From assembly GCF_016802725.1 (NCBI RefSeq), contig NC_052665.1, positions 3,348,001 through 3,412,000 of the forward strand: a DNA stretch of 64,000 nt, read 5' to 3'. The position numbers and the translations under genes are program-made. The notes beneath the pieces were generated by a model that saw nothing but the letters and a program-made list of their open reading frames with translations, was not told the DNA's origin and searched no databases. The stretch comes from Solenopsis invicta (taxonomy: Eukaryota; Arthropoda; Insecta; Hymenoptera; Formicidae). Positions 53,528-64,000 of the stretch are shown here, piece after piece (within the stretch, counting starts at the first letter, position 1; each line of letters begins with the position of its first letter).

Positions 53528-55292
53528 CACGGACAGCGACAAGTGGATCACCCCCGGTGACTGTACGTGGCTGTACGATCTAGCAAGACGACTATCTCTC
53601 TGTCCGACTCCGCTCGTTCCGCTTTATGCACTGAGAACGCTGCGCTGCAGTAGAAAATCCGTGACCGCGGACGTTCTTGTACTGGGCCTGGTACACCCAG
53701 GCATGGTACATTTGACACGCCGCTCGAGGGAGGGAGGGAGCAAGAAAGAGAGCTATTTTCGTCCCCCTCGCTCTCTGTCTCCCCTTATCGAACCAGGGCG
53801 GTGCAGTCAGGAGGCGCTTCGAGAATCGCGATAACTCGTTGCTTTCTCGAAGCGCGTTCGAAGTACTAAGAAAATAAATATTAATGCGGAGATGCAGACG
53901 TGGTCGTCGTCGTCGTCGTCGTCGTTGCGCGAAACAGCCAAAATTTATTGGAAATCACGAGCGATTCTGACAAAATAATTCTCCACGAAGGAATGTCGCT
54001 GCGCTCCGAAACGCGCGACAACGCTTCGAACGTTAATCACGCGCAACCGTTCCGAGTCATAAGTCAATTTTTATATTTAAGACCGTCTCAAGTCCAGTCT
54101 GAAGATGTCGTAAATCAATCCCAAGAATTATGTCAGCATTTTTTTTACTCTAACACTGCTTGGAAATAAAAAGCGGATTGCGAACACTGAACCATACTCT
54201 GACAACACACAATATTTATGACAAATATTTATTACTATTACTTTTTTATACATTATATAAATATTTTATAGATATTTTAGATACACAAATCCTATAAACG
54301 CTACAATATTATTTAATATTAAATAATATTCCTGAAATATTAATTAATATTAATAAAAAGTGGTTATATGTCTATTTTCTGATAATATATGAATATTATG
54401 AGAAGTAAATATTATTTATTTCAATACTTTAAATTATTGAGAATATTATAACTTTTAAATGTAATTACAAAGTTTATGAATATTTTATGCATAAATCACA
54501 TTAATTTTTGATCAAAATAATATTCGTAGAATATTTTCATGATATTCGGATATTGAAATAAAATACCACAAATACGATATAAAAATGGATATATGTATAA
54601 CAATAATACAATATTACCATAATATTAAAAATATTGAATATTTTCGGAATATTATTTTAATTTGTAATATTCTAGGAATATTGTAGCATTTATATAAGAA
54701 AAAACAGAAATCATAAAATCTTTATTCAAAATGTTATTAAATATTGACTACGTATTTTCTATAACATTTATGGTAAGTAAAAAAAAGTTAATATTTATAG
54801 TAATATTTTCTACATTTTGTATATTTTTACGTGATATTTATGATAAATCTTTATGATATCTGTTTAATCTAAGATCATAAAAATGTTTATGAAATATTTA
54901 TAAAATGTTCAAATAATTATAAATATTATAAAATTTTTATAAATCGTGTGCTGTCTGGGTACTAATCACCGTTTACGATTACGATTTCTATTAAGTTATT
55001 TCTTTGCAAAAATAGCGATATAGCAGCAAAGCCAATGCTGAATCCAGACTTTTATCACTCTGGATGAACGCCAGTCCTGATGGTCGGCGCATTGCGCAAA
55101 ATCACGACCTCGACGATGGCTCAGAGTATCGTAAAGCCGTCCCTGCGGATGTAAACGTGTGCGTACATGTATTAATGCTGTAGATAACATATCAGACGAC
55201 ATGTCTAGTCAATTGAGGAAGCTGACGTTTTCGAGTCAAATGTTTACTCACACATATTTCGAAGTATGATTGATATAACATTTTTATATTTG
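53528..55292. other. GMPR upstream region and AT-rich spacer
   Basis: 53,528-54,060 is GC-richer and holds the likely GMPR promoter. ORFs of up to 172 codons there run across the GMPR first exon on the opposite strand and are shadows. A GTC microsatellite lies at 53,901-53,926. From 54,180 the DNA is AT-rich with many aatatt words and no gene recognised. Confidence 0.5.
54198..54960. mobile_element. Possible AT-rich TIR element, decayed
   Basis: The left end reads ctgacaacacacaatattta and the right end, reversed, reads cagacagcacacgatttata. The outer 20 or so bases are thus similar in inverted orientation, and the interior is an unusual run of aatatt/atattt words. No ORF is present. Confidence 0.4.
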
Positions 55293-55503
55293 CACTGAAA
55301 AAAATTTGTCAAAAAATTAAAATATTTAGTCAGATACTAAATATTGAATTGGTACGATTGATTGTCGATTAACAAACTTCAATGGTTGACATGAATAAAC
55401 TACATATTTTTTGTGCAACTAAATAATCGTTGAATCAATCCAATGTTTAGATGATCATATCGAACTAAATGTTTTAGTTTTTCAACAAATTTTTTTCTCA
55501 GTG
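55293..55503. mobile_element. MITE, 211 bp, CACTGA ends
   Basis: The left end cactgaaaaaaatttgtc and the right end, reversed cactgagaaaaaaatttgtt, are inverted copies for about 38 bp. The interior has no ORF. A target-site duplication is not clear. The family was not assigned. Confidence 0.75.
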
Positions 55504-57305
55504 TACAGCTCCAGCGAATTTTATACACTGTTTAATGATTAAAAAATGTATTGCAAATTTGAATTGTAAATATATTTACTTATATCTAGAATAAGACTGA
55601 GATTCCAGATATTAACTAAATTAAAGAAGCAACAAGGGCTTGGGAATTGATGCGGTATTAAAGACGCAAATTATCACAAGAAAAAAACTTCAATGATTAC
55701 AATATCAATTACACAATGTTATCAAACATTCAAATTTGAATCTTTAACTGTTGAAGGTGACTTAAACTAAACTGATGAAGCTGAAATGTTCGATAATGCT
55801 ATGTAAAATTGATATTGTAATCAAAAAAGTTTTTTTTTTATAATTTGCGTTTTTTAGTACAGCGTTGATTTTCAACATCCTTGCTGGTTTTTTAATTTTA
55901 ATAAATATATATTATCTTTTGATGTAATTGAGATATTTTTTTATACCTATAACAAATTATTTAAAATTCTCCATGAATCAACGATATATTTTTGTGATTA
56001 TCGCACAAAATTCATACCTGACCCGTGCCATTATTATAATATATTTATTTAATAATTAAAATCTATTAAAATATTCATAATCACAGACGATTTCACTTGC
56101 AATCACCAGTTAATTTTCTATCAGTCAAAATTGATTTAAACTGAAGCAACTTGCTTATACTTATAAATATAAAAATCTTAAATGTGAACTGTAGCAAAGT
56201 ACAATATCGTATTTAAAGAATTACATTAATCTTAAAAAAAAAATTTTAGCCGCGTATTTTAATATGGCACATTATATAAAAGAAAAAAAATAGAAATGTT
56301 TTATCTTGTCGTATGTAAAGAAATTATGTTGATTTGAAATATGAAAAAATCAATTCGCGTGATAGAAATACTATTACTTATATTCTACATAAGTTTATCA
56401 CATATAAAATATATGATACACATAACAGATAAATTTATGTATAATCAATTTATTTATTGAGAAAAATTCATTTTCGAAAATGGGCAAGATTAAAGATTGT
56501 GATGTGATTATCTATAATTCTAATGGAATGACAATTGAGTTTTCGATCTTCTTACATTTAAATCTGCAATGTTCTCTAACATGTATATAATTCATAAATC
56601 AGTGCAGATGACATAAGAAAGAAATGTCGCTGATAAGCTATTTTTATACAATTGTGACCTGTGGATGTAATCAATTTTATCGTATCTTTTATATTGATAT
56701 ACAAGTATTTCTTTTTTAACTTTTATGCGCATTCATTCACGGAAATTGTATATGAACATAGTAAAAATTCCTATCCTTTTTTTAGCTCTACAATGTACAT
56801 AGTAATAATAGATGTACTAGAGTTACATAATGGCACTATATTATTAATGGAATGGTATAGCTTGAAATGTAACAACTTTGTAATTGTCATGCGTAATTAC
56901 AGAAGTCGGAAATTGATGTGAGATTGGGACAATCGCTGAAGTATGCGCAACGTAGCAATTGAAATAAAAAGAAGTATTCCATTAATAAAACTGTGGTAAG
57001 AACTCAACAAACTGCATTTATCTCTTCAAAATTGAAAAAACAAGTATATAAAGAAATTTTTATAATTAATGTACAATGAGTGCATTAAGTATATAAAACT
57101 TTCATTTGTTAACTTATATGAATTCTAGATGCTAAAATTAAACATTTGATGTTTCAATATTTATAACATGCAATTTTAATTTTTGTAAAAGATAGCAATG
57201 TAGCATATTTAGAAGGCACTGAAAATAAAGACCGACGAGACCTCAGTTTGTTGGCAGTTACACGTGGCAGTGTAACAAAAGAAAGAGATAGAGAAGGACA
57301 ACTGT
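55504..57305. other. AT-rich intergenic DNA, no gene seen
   Basis: No coding region or RNA gene recognised. Part of it just left of 57,306 will be the 3' UTR of the FKBP gene, which is read right to left; its end cannot be placed with confidence. Confidence 0.5.
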
Positions 57306-59757
57306 TTACATATTTTTGAATTCACCAGAACCATTAGCGTTGAGCATGAGTATGTTAGGATTTTCCTTTTCAAAGGCAGTCGCGTCTCTACCTCCGGGTC
57401 TCTCCTCTTGTCCCCATTCTCCTAGAGTTCCGTGCATCACGTCTGGTTGTTCCTTCAGTTTTTGCTCCTCCTTCTGTGAGATTACTAACGGTTTATGGTC
57501 AAACACAAACACATTGATAAGTTTTCAAGATTTATTTAATTTAAATTAAGCAGCCTTTATGTCGTTCATAATATTTAATATAACAAATGCAGAGTCTACA
57601 GACGTATCTGCCAATATTAAAATGGATAATAATAAATATCAAAAAATGTATTGATTGGACAGTGTAGAAATAATTTCCTTAGTTTTAAATAGGTAAATAT
57701 TTATAATGAACTTCACCAACATTAATTGATACGAAAAATCCCGGCACATGAAAAAGATCAATGTAGATCGATTAAAATCGGTTATTCAACATTATTGTTT
57801 TTCACAAACCTGTTTATCTTCCTGCGCAAACTTATCGAACATGTTCGCGTAAAGTTTCTTCTCTTTAGCTAATTGCTTTTTAATAAGAGCATTACAGATT
57901 AAAATTTGTTTAGACGCGGCCGTATTTTTTGGCCATGCTTTTAGAACCTCTTGGAAATCATTGATGGCGATCTCGGGCGATGAGAGTCCGAGATTCGCCT
58001 GCCCTCTTCGGAATAGAGCCTTCTCGTTCTGTGGATCCAGCTCTAAAGCCTTGGTACACTCGTCTCTGGCCAAAAGGTTCTCATTAGTTTTCAAATAACA
58101 TAGAGCAAGATTTAAGTGAGCTGCTATTACGAGACTATCTTTCTCCTTCTTGAGATCATCCTCGAAACCTGAGTCAGCGTTTAAGTACTTGAAAATTTTC
58201 TGATACGCTTTAATGGCTAAATTGAGTTTATCGGTCAAGAAGTACTTCGTTCCTTTATCTTTCTGCATCTTTGCTTGTTCTATCTTTTCCGACGGTTTCA
58301 TCGACCATACACTTGTCTCCTGTAAGAAATAATATTCAGTAATTAAGAAAGTTACAAAAACATTTTCTCAAATAACCTTCAAGCAATTACCTTCTCAAAG
58401 TTCTGTAATTCTACTTCATATTCCACATCCGCATTTGGCGGAATATTGTATTGCGGATTTCCTTGGTCCTTAAATGCATATTTGCTTTTAATTAATAATC
58501 TAGACTTTTCGCCCTTTAAAAAGCGTCGCAATGCTATTTCTACACCTTCTACAATTCCTGCAACTTCTCCTTCTCCAAGGACAAATTCCACATCTCTATC
58601 CTCAAATACTTGATCATTGTACTTTCCAACCAAGTGTACTAAGAACAGAGTTTGTTAGATAAAGAATATATATTTCATGCTTAAAACAGCCAGATTGTGA
58701 TACTAACTTTTCACATTGCTATCCTCCTCTGGGTTAACATAACTCTGGCCAGGAACAATTTGGAATCTCTCGATGCTTTTATCATTACCTGGGCTTAGAT
58801 CTTCTCCACACCAATCAAGTAATTCAATCTAGAAAAAGATATATATGAATATTATTAAATGTTATATATAATATTATAGATTTTTAAATTGTTGTCTGTT
58901 CAAGATCTAGAGGCGCGGTCGCAATTCGCGCCTATGCAAAGCCTAAAGCCTAATAAGTTATTACATCTACATGGATTATTTAAGTATTGTTCACATTATG
59001 TTTTCACGAATTTTTACATGTAAAATATAAACAATGCTCAATCTTGAATGAAACTGATAAAATATGAAGGAAAATAAAAATCAATTTTCATTTTGTCTTC
59101 ATATTCTTTTAATTGATTGTTTTGAAAGACTGTTAATATTGTTCATTCATATACAATCATAGTGATGTAAGAATTTGCACGTCTGTTCTCTATGCCAAAG
59201 ATACAGATTTAAATCTTTTCAAAACATATTAGATTTTTAATTGATCACCTCTCGAAGGCAAACCACTGAGAATATCTTTGTCAAAATAATCATGGAACAT
59301 GCATCAGTCACGAAAGGCCGAGTTGAGAGAAATACTCTAGTAATAATTAATATTTTATGTAAAGCCTTCAAGACTGAAGAGATCCAGGCGATAATCGAGA
59401 ACATCAATGAGTTATACTCACTTCAAATTTCAACGTAGCATCAGCTGGGATCAACGGTGCACTGCCGTTGCTGCCATAGGCATATTCGGGGGCGCATGTC
59501 AGCATAGCAATTTCACCCTTCTTCATGCTGGCAACGCCAATGTCCCATCCCTTGATGACACTGCCATTTCCAAGATTAAATTTGAATGGCTTATCCCTAT
59601 CTCTGCTAGAGTCGAACTTTGTGCCATCCAGCAAGGTGCCGGTGTAGTGGACTTTTACCTTGCAACCGTTCGTAGGAGTCGAGTCTCCCGTTCCTTCCTT
59701 GATGATCTCTTTCAACACGCCGCGGTCCTGTGCGGGAGATAAATCTATCTCGGCCAT
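57306..59757 (-). CDS. FKBP59: FKBP59/FKBP4-type immunophilin co-chaperone
   Basis: Five coding exons in transcription order: 59757-59422, 58828-58708, 58638-58391, 58319-57810, 57473-57306. Phases close and give 460 aa. It is a peptidyl-prolyl cis-trans isomerase and Hsp90-binding co-chaperone of the cytosol and nucleus. Domain 1 (about residues 5-112) is a full FKBP fold with [22 protein letters not shown] and APEYAYGS. Domain 2 (about 120-232) is a degenerate FKBP fold, as usual in this family. Residues about 240-395 hold three TPR repeats ([28 protein letters not shown]) followed by [11 protein letters not shown], the conserved post-TPR segment. The tail, about 55 aa, is on its own exon. 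The start [11 protein letters not shown] fits the family; an in-frame ATG 75 bases upstream also exists, but an acceptor-like CACAG lies between them, so the upstream one is probably in a 5' UTR intron. Confidence 0.95.
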
Positions 59758-60316
59758 TCTCTGTGAGCAAAAGGAAGGATTAATTAAATCGAAGTTTTTC
59801 CCGCCGCGATGATACGCGTGACGACGATCCAATCGAGTCTGACGAGCCTTCTACATCGAACCTTCTCGATCAAAAATGTTAATGAGCAAATGCTAATAAC
59901 TCGGAGGAAATGACTCCGCAAGATGTGCCACTCGTTTGCGATTGAATTATGTGTGAAAGTGTTAAAATTGAACAAGGATACGTACGATTTGCGAAAAGGA
60001 GAGACGTTCGGACACACGTTGTAATGGACAGAAGAATTTCGCACCAACTCAGCTGCACGCGTGCCGGCTGATTCGAAATAACTGTGTAAGTATATATTGT
60101 GTGGCTGGGTTTCCTCCGTAATCGTGCACCGGCGCAAATCGATTTCATGGAATTTGCTAGAAAATTCGGCGCCGTATTCTCGACGGTCGATATTCTTGAA
60201 CACATTTCCGGATTGCACGTTTGGATGGCAATCGGCAGAAGCATAGAAGATTTCTACATTACCGATTCTACACAGAGTTTACGTCCGAAAAACGTTCTAC
60301 ACATTTCCTAAAATCT
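59758..60316 (-). promoter_or_regulatory. FKBP59 5' UTR and promoter region
   Basis: Moderately GC-rich DNA upstream of the FKBP start with no separate gene. Overlapping ORFs of 121-144 codons on the minus strand have no recognisable domain. An acceptor-like site about 8 bases before the ATG hints at a 5' UTR intron. Confidence 0.45.
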
Positions 60317-60697
60317 TTAAGGGAATGCTAAAATTTTCTTTTTTTACCTACTGAATGTTAATTTTTTATGCATGCCGTTTCTTCTACAAATTGCGTTTAC
60401 TCTGCATTTACTTGTAAATAATTTTCCAATTTTTTTTTCGTTTTCCTTATAAAATTGTTACGTCCGTTATACATTACTGACTACACTTTAATTGTGGAGA
60501 AGGATTTTTAAATCTATAAATGCAATTTATAGGCTGTGTTCCGTTTTTACTGGCAGTACTGAAAATTTATAGTTCACGTCACATATACTATACATTTTCA
60601 GTACTGGCAGTTAATATCGGAACACAGCCATAGAAGAAACGGCATGCGCAAAATTAACTCAGTCGGTAAAAAAAGGACTATTTTAGCATCACCTTAA
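60317..60697. mobile_element. TTAA-flanked MITE (piggyBac-like)
   Basis: TTAA lies at both ends (60,317-60,320 and 60,694-60,697). Inside, the left end gggaatgctaaaa and the right end, reversed ggtgatgctaaaa, are inverted copies for about 65 bp, including the words ttttttacc, gcatgccgtttcttcta and tgttaatttt/agttaatttt. TTAA targets are the hallmark of piggyBac elements. There is no transposase. Confidence 0.82.
60532..60629. mobile_element. Small MITE nested in the TTAA element
   Basis: A 98-bp near-palindrome: the left arm starts ggctgtgttccg and the right arm, reversed, starts ggctgtgttccg and continues cagtactgaaaat on both sides. It lies between the two arms of the TTAA element, so it inserted later or forms its centre. 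Confidence 0.8.
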
Positions 60698-60776
60698 GTT
60701 CTTGATTGTGATTGGCTGATTGGCTTACTGCCTTAAGTTTTATTACTTGACTTTTTTGTGTACACATGGGCTTTAG

Positions 60777-60848
60777 GTTGCGTTCCGAAATTCACTGCAA
60801 GTCCTGAAAACCCACAATTCATGTTACATACACTAGAGAATGGCACTA
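60777..60848. repeat. Diverged fragment related to the nested MITE
   Basis: The sequence ttgcgttccgaaattcactg and what follows (agtcctgaaaac, attcatgttacataca) parallels the left arm and centre of the 60,532 element with many differences. It appears to be an old, partial copy. Confidence 0.45.
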
Positions 60849-62134
60849 ATGAAGATAGATTTTCGGTACTGCGAATAATAGAATGCACCTTATTTAGTAT
60901 ATTAATAATTATTGATATAATAAATAACGTCGATTACTATATTACCGACATGCCTCGGAGAAAAGTTTAAAATTATCTGTATTACCAACTTCGTTCATTG
61001 CTAGCTTGAGCCTCTTTTTCTAACTTCGATTAATTTAATCGGCGAATCAAATTTATGAATTGCCAACTGTACAATGTAAAAACTGATCATCCTTAACTTA
61101 ATTTTTTAATAATTTAAAATAAAAAATTATTAATTACTAATTCAGTCATATTTTACATAATTATGCAGTTATAATTTATTTAAAATTATAATTTGCAAAA
61201 AATGGACAGGGGAAATAAAATAATACAATAAATTTTTTTTAAGTTTTGCAGTTGGCAGTTGTTTTCAATAAGCCGATCAATGTAATAAGAGATAATGAAA
61301 CTGGCGATATTTGTCTTATTGTTTATTTAAAAGAAATTCTTTTTTTTAGCAATATTTACTTATTTATTGTCGATGAATTTGGTTTCTCCTCATTTATCGA
61401 TCCACAGTATTTTATGTCAGCAATTAAATCAGATCGATCAGCAACGATAAAAAAACAGAGTTAAATCACGCATTTTAACCAGTTGTATTGTAATTGATAT
61501 TGATTGATACGTATACTTAATTTTCTATACCGCCGTTATCGCATTCCCCAATTATTTGCGCAATAATCGACGTGGGAGCTATTCCGGTGGCTCGTCCTCG
61601 AACGACCTCGCGTCCCTCGCGATATTCGCGAGCGAGTGGATCAGTGGACTCGTCTTGAATGCGGGCTGGGCCAATCAAACCCCTACTTCGTGATGGCGTC
61701 TCGTGACATCCGCCAATCACCGTGGAGGTTTTATCCGACGCCAGCGCGAATTCGCGTGATTACGTACTTCGGGTGCGCCATATTTTTGTTCCGCGCGCTT
61801 TGCTGTGCTTTTCGGCGGATCAGTTATGGCGGATGTATTTTTCTCCCGCGGCGAATGAGTTTTGTTGGATCGAGATTGACGAAAGTGACGAGCGGAGTTC
61901 CATTGAATGGATACAGCGGCGTTGCCAGGAAGTTGCCGGGAATCATCGGAACTAGGATCGTCTGTTCCACTCAACAGTCCATACCCGGGTCGAGTGAAGG
62001 ATTGAAAGGTTATTGATGGTAAAGCGTAGCGGCTCGCCGCGGGAAAACAGCCAACGCGTCTCGGACTACTGTTAAGCGAGCTCGCTCGTTAACCCCGGGT
62101 CGGTCAGTCATCACGACTGTCCACCGTCAACGCG
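60849..62134 (+). promoter_or_regulatory. Intergenic spacer and ZAD-gene promoter region
   Basis: 60,849-61,510 is AT-rich with no gene recognised. 61,530-62,134 is GC- and CpG-rich and probably holds the promoter and 5' UTR of the ZAD gene. ORFs on both strands there (up to 126 codons) show no domain. Confidence 0.45.
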
Positions 62135-64000
62135 ATGTCGGACAAACACGAGTTGCCGAACATGGCCGATCGCTGCCGGATTTGCCTGATCGACCACGGT
62201 TGTATGACCAGTCTACGTAGCGAGCGTCTGGAGGGCAAGCTCAAGGACCTGACCAAATGTACATGCATCGACGTAAGTTCTTTCCTCATATCTCTCGGTA
62301 GCTGTCCGTCAAATCGCATTGTCGAATGAACACTTCATCTTTGTCTGCTACAGATCAAGTACGAGGAGAATTTACCTGGAGTCGTGTGTCACGTATGCCT
62401 TTACAAGCTGGATATGTGGAGCGAATTCAAGAAACGATTTGTACGGTCCAACAAGATTCTCTTGGAACAGTTAGAGATGTCAGAAGTGTCTGACAACACC
62501 ATAAGCAGTCTCGTAAATACTTTTTTGCTTTGTTTACTTTTATATCACTTCAATGTAACATTTTCTTTTTTTTTTTGAGGGGGGGAGTTTGGTATTAATA
62601 TTTCTATATCAATTGTTAAATATTTATCAGTTCTATAAACTATATGCTGATACAGATTGTTGGACTTGAAATGGAATTATAAACTGAAGCTAGAAATAAA
62701 CACATAGTATCATTATTAAATTGATGATCAATTTAATAACAAATATTATTTCTAGTTTCAGTTTACATTTCAAATTCAGCAATCTACAATATATTAGGAT
62801 GCAGTGTCGAATTGGGAAATATATTCAATAATTGATATAGAATATTATCAAGCACTAAGACCCATTCTGATTGAAAGATGTCACTTTTCATTCCTTATGT
62901 TATTCACTTGTCGTTCTGATATTCAACATATTCATTTTTATTTCAGGTTAAGGATTCTTCCAGGAATGAAAATTGTATGACGAAGGAGGTAGAAAAGAAA
63001 CGTAAAAGTGGTGAAGATAACATTTCTGATATTGAGAAGGTATATCTTTATATAAATATAATCTGATAACTATTTTGTGTTTTATAAAATTTGTTTAATG
63101 TTACTCTTGTTCTTTTTTTTGTTATAATTTATATTATTGATAATTTTACAAGGTTTTTAAGTTGGTATATCTAGGAGTCGCATATGATAATCAAAAAATA
63201 ATTTGACTATTTTATTTCAGAAAAAATCAAGGTTAGAAGGGTCTTCAGAAGTTACGAATACAACAGACCAAATGATGTTAGACGTAATAAGTCTATCGTC
63301 GGATAATAATGAATGTACATTAAATACATCTACACCAAAGAAGAATGCAAAAAATATTGAGGAATATGCAAATAATAAAACGTACTCTGTCCCAATGAGG
63401 GCTAGATTGTTACCCGCAAGACGCGGTAGAAATATTGAACGGAGGAAAGCTTCTACAAGACGTTGGGTAGAGAGAAAGAAAGCACTTATAGCAGCAACAG
63501 GGGAGAACTTATCCGATACGGATTCCATAGCTTCCGACGACGTGCAATTATCGCCCGTGCAGAAGGCTCGTGCAAAGAACAATGCGGACAAGGAGACGGA
63601 GAAGCAGAAGAAAATTTCAAGAGTGCTAAAAAATTTAGAAACTAATCTCGCGGAAAAGTATATCGCGTTTCGTGACAAAGACACGGATTCTGAAACGCGT
63701 AGAACGAGATCGATCAGCAAGGAATCTTATTCAAGTACTTCGCAATTGAGCAACAAGAATTTGTTATTGAATCAAGTTGGTAAGAAAAATGTTGCTAAAA
63801 GAACTGGATTCTCTCTAACCAGTTCGATGAAAAAGGAAAAGTCTTTATTAATGAATGGCGCAGGGAAATCCAAGATACAAGATGAAACTTTTATGCCTCA
63901 CTCAGTGAAATCCGAGCTAATAGTCGGTGACACCACGTATGCTGTAACGTCAACCTTGATTCTCGTGGACCCATCAAATACTAACGAAGGATTTAATAAT
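62135..64000 (+). CDS. ZAD-domain zinc-finger transcription factor (5' part)
   Basis: Four exons are visible: 62135-62272, 62354-62512, 62947-63039 and 63221 to beyond the window end, all GT-AG and in phase, giving 390 codons so far. The N-terminus is a zinc-finger-associated domain (ZAD): CRIC at residues 14-17 and CHVC at 58-61 supply the four zinc-binding cysteines, with LDMWSEFKKRF following. ZAD is an insect-expanded dimerisation domain, and C2H2 fingers normally follow near the C-terminus; these would lie to the right of the window. After the ZAD the protein is long, Lys/Ser/Arg-rich and probably disordered, with basic runs such as KKRKSG and ARRGRNIERRKAS that may be nuclear localisation signals. 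The orthologue cannot be named. The start ATG is the first in a CpG-rich leader and precedes the ZAD by 13 residues, as usual. Confidence 0.88.

Noticed and set aside
58895..58960. Possible tRNA-like GC-rich stem region in an FKBP intron
   Set aside because: A short stem around ggcgcg...cgcgcc is present but there is no acceptor stem, anticodon arm or T-loop pattern.
61636..62016. 126-codon ORF upstream of the ZAD gene
   Set aside because: Overlaps ORFs on the other strand in a CpG-rich promoter-like region, without a domain.

Overview
The window looks like a piece of an insect nuclear genome, most likely a hymenopteran such as an ant. I base this on the AT-rich intergenic DNA, compact genes with short GT-AG introns, a ZAD zinc-finger gene (a family expanded in insects) and a population of small terminal-inverted-repeat (TIR) elements. 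The species cannot be named from the sequence. There is no operon structure; each gene is an independent multi-exon unit.

Positions 1-31,282 are one uninterrupted tandem satellite with a monomer of about 140 bp, roughly 220 copies, running off the left edge. Two monomer flavours largely alternate (a dimer of about 280 bp). Above that there are larger copies: an 11-monomer (1,540 bp) tandem duplication at 12.7-15.8 kb, and two collinear superblocks about 15 kb apart whose offset changes only by whole monomers. The last 2 kb are the most diverged and contain shortened monomers. The many short ORFs there are by-products of the repeat.

Positions 31,675-38,640 are a nest of mobile DNA. A TIR element has both ends capped by (GATGGCGAT)-type microsatellites in opposite orientation. 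Its left cap is split by a very young Ty3/gypsy LTR retrotransposon on the minus strand (LTRs 253 bp, one visible difference). That retrotransposon nevertheless carries a broken protease and a stop codon in integrase.

Positions 38,641-64,000 are a genic region. It holds Psi (KH-domain splicing/transcription regulator, plus strand, 13 coding exons, 758 aa), GMP reductase (minus, 6 coding exons, 350 aa), an FKBP59/FKBP4-type co-chaperone immunophilin (minus, 5 coding exons, 460 aa) and the 5' part of a ZAD transcription factor (plus, runs off the right edge). Exon junctions were read by hand from GT-AG sites and all reading phases close. Between the genes lie several non-autonomous TIR elements: a 173-bp MITE just upstream of Psi, an 867-bp foldback element, a 211-bp CACTGA-ended MITE and a TTAA-flanked MITE with another MITE nested in it. 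The four genes have unrelated housekeeping or regulatory functions and I see no pathway linking them. No tRNA, rRNA or CRISPR was recognised.
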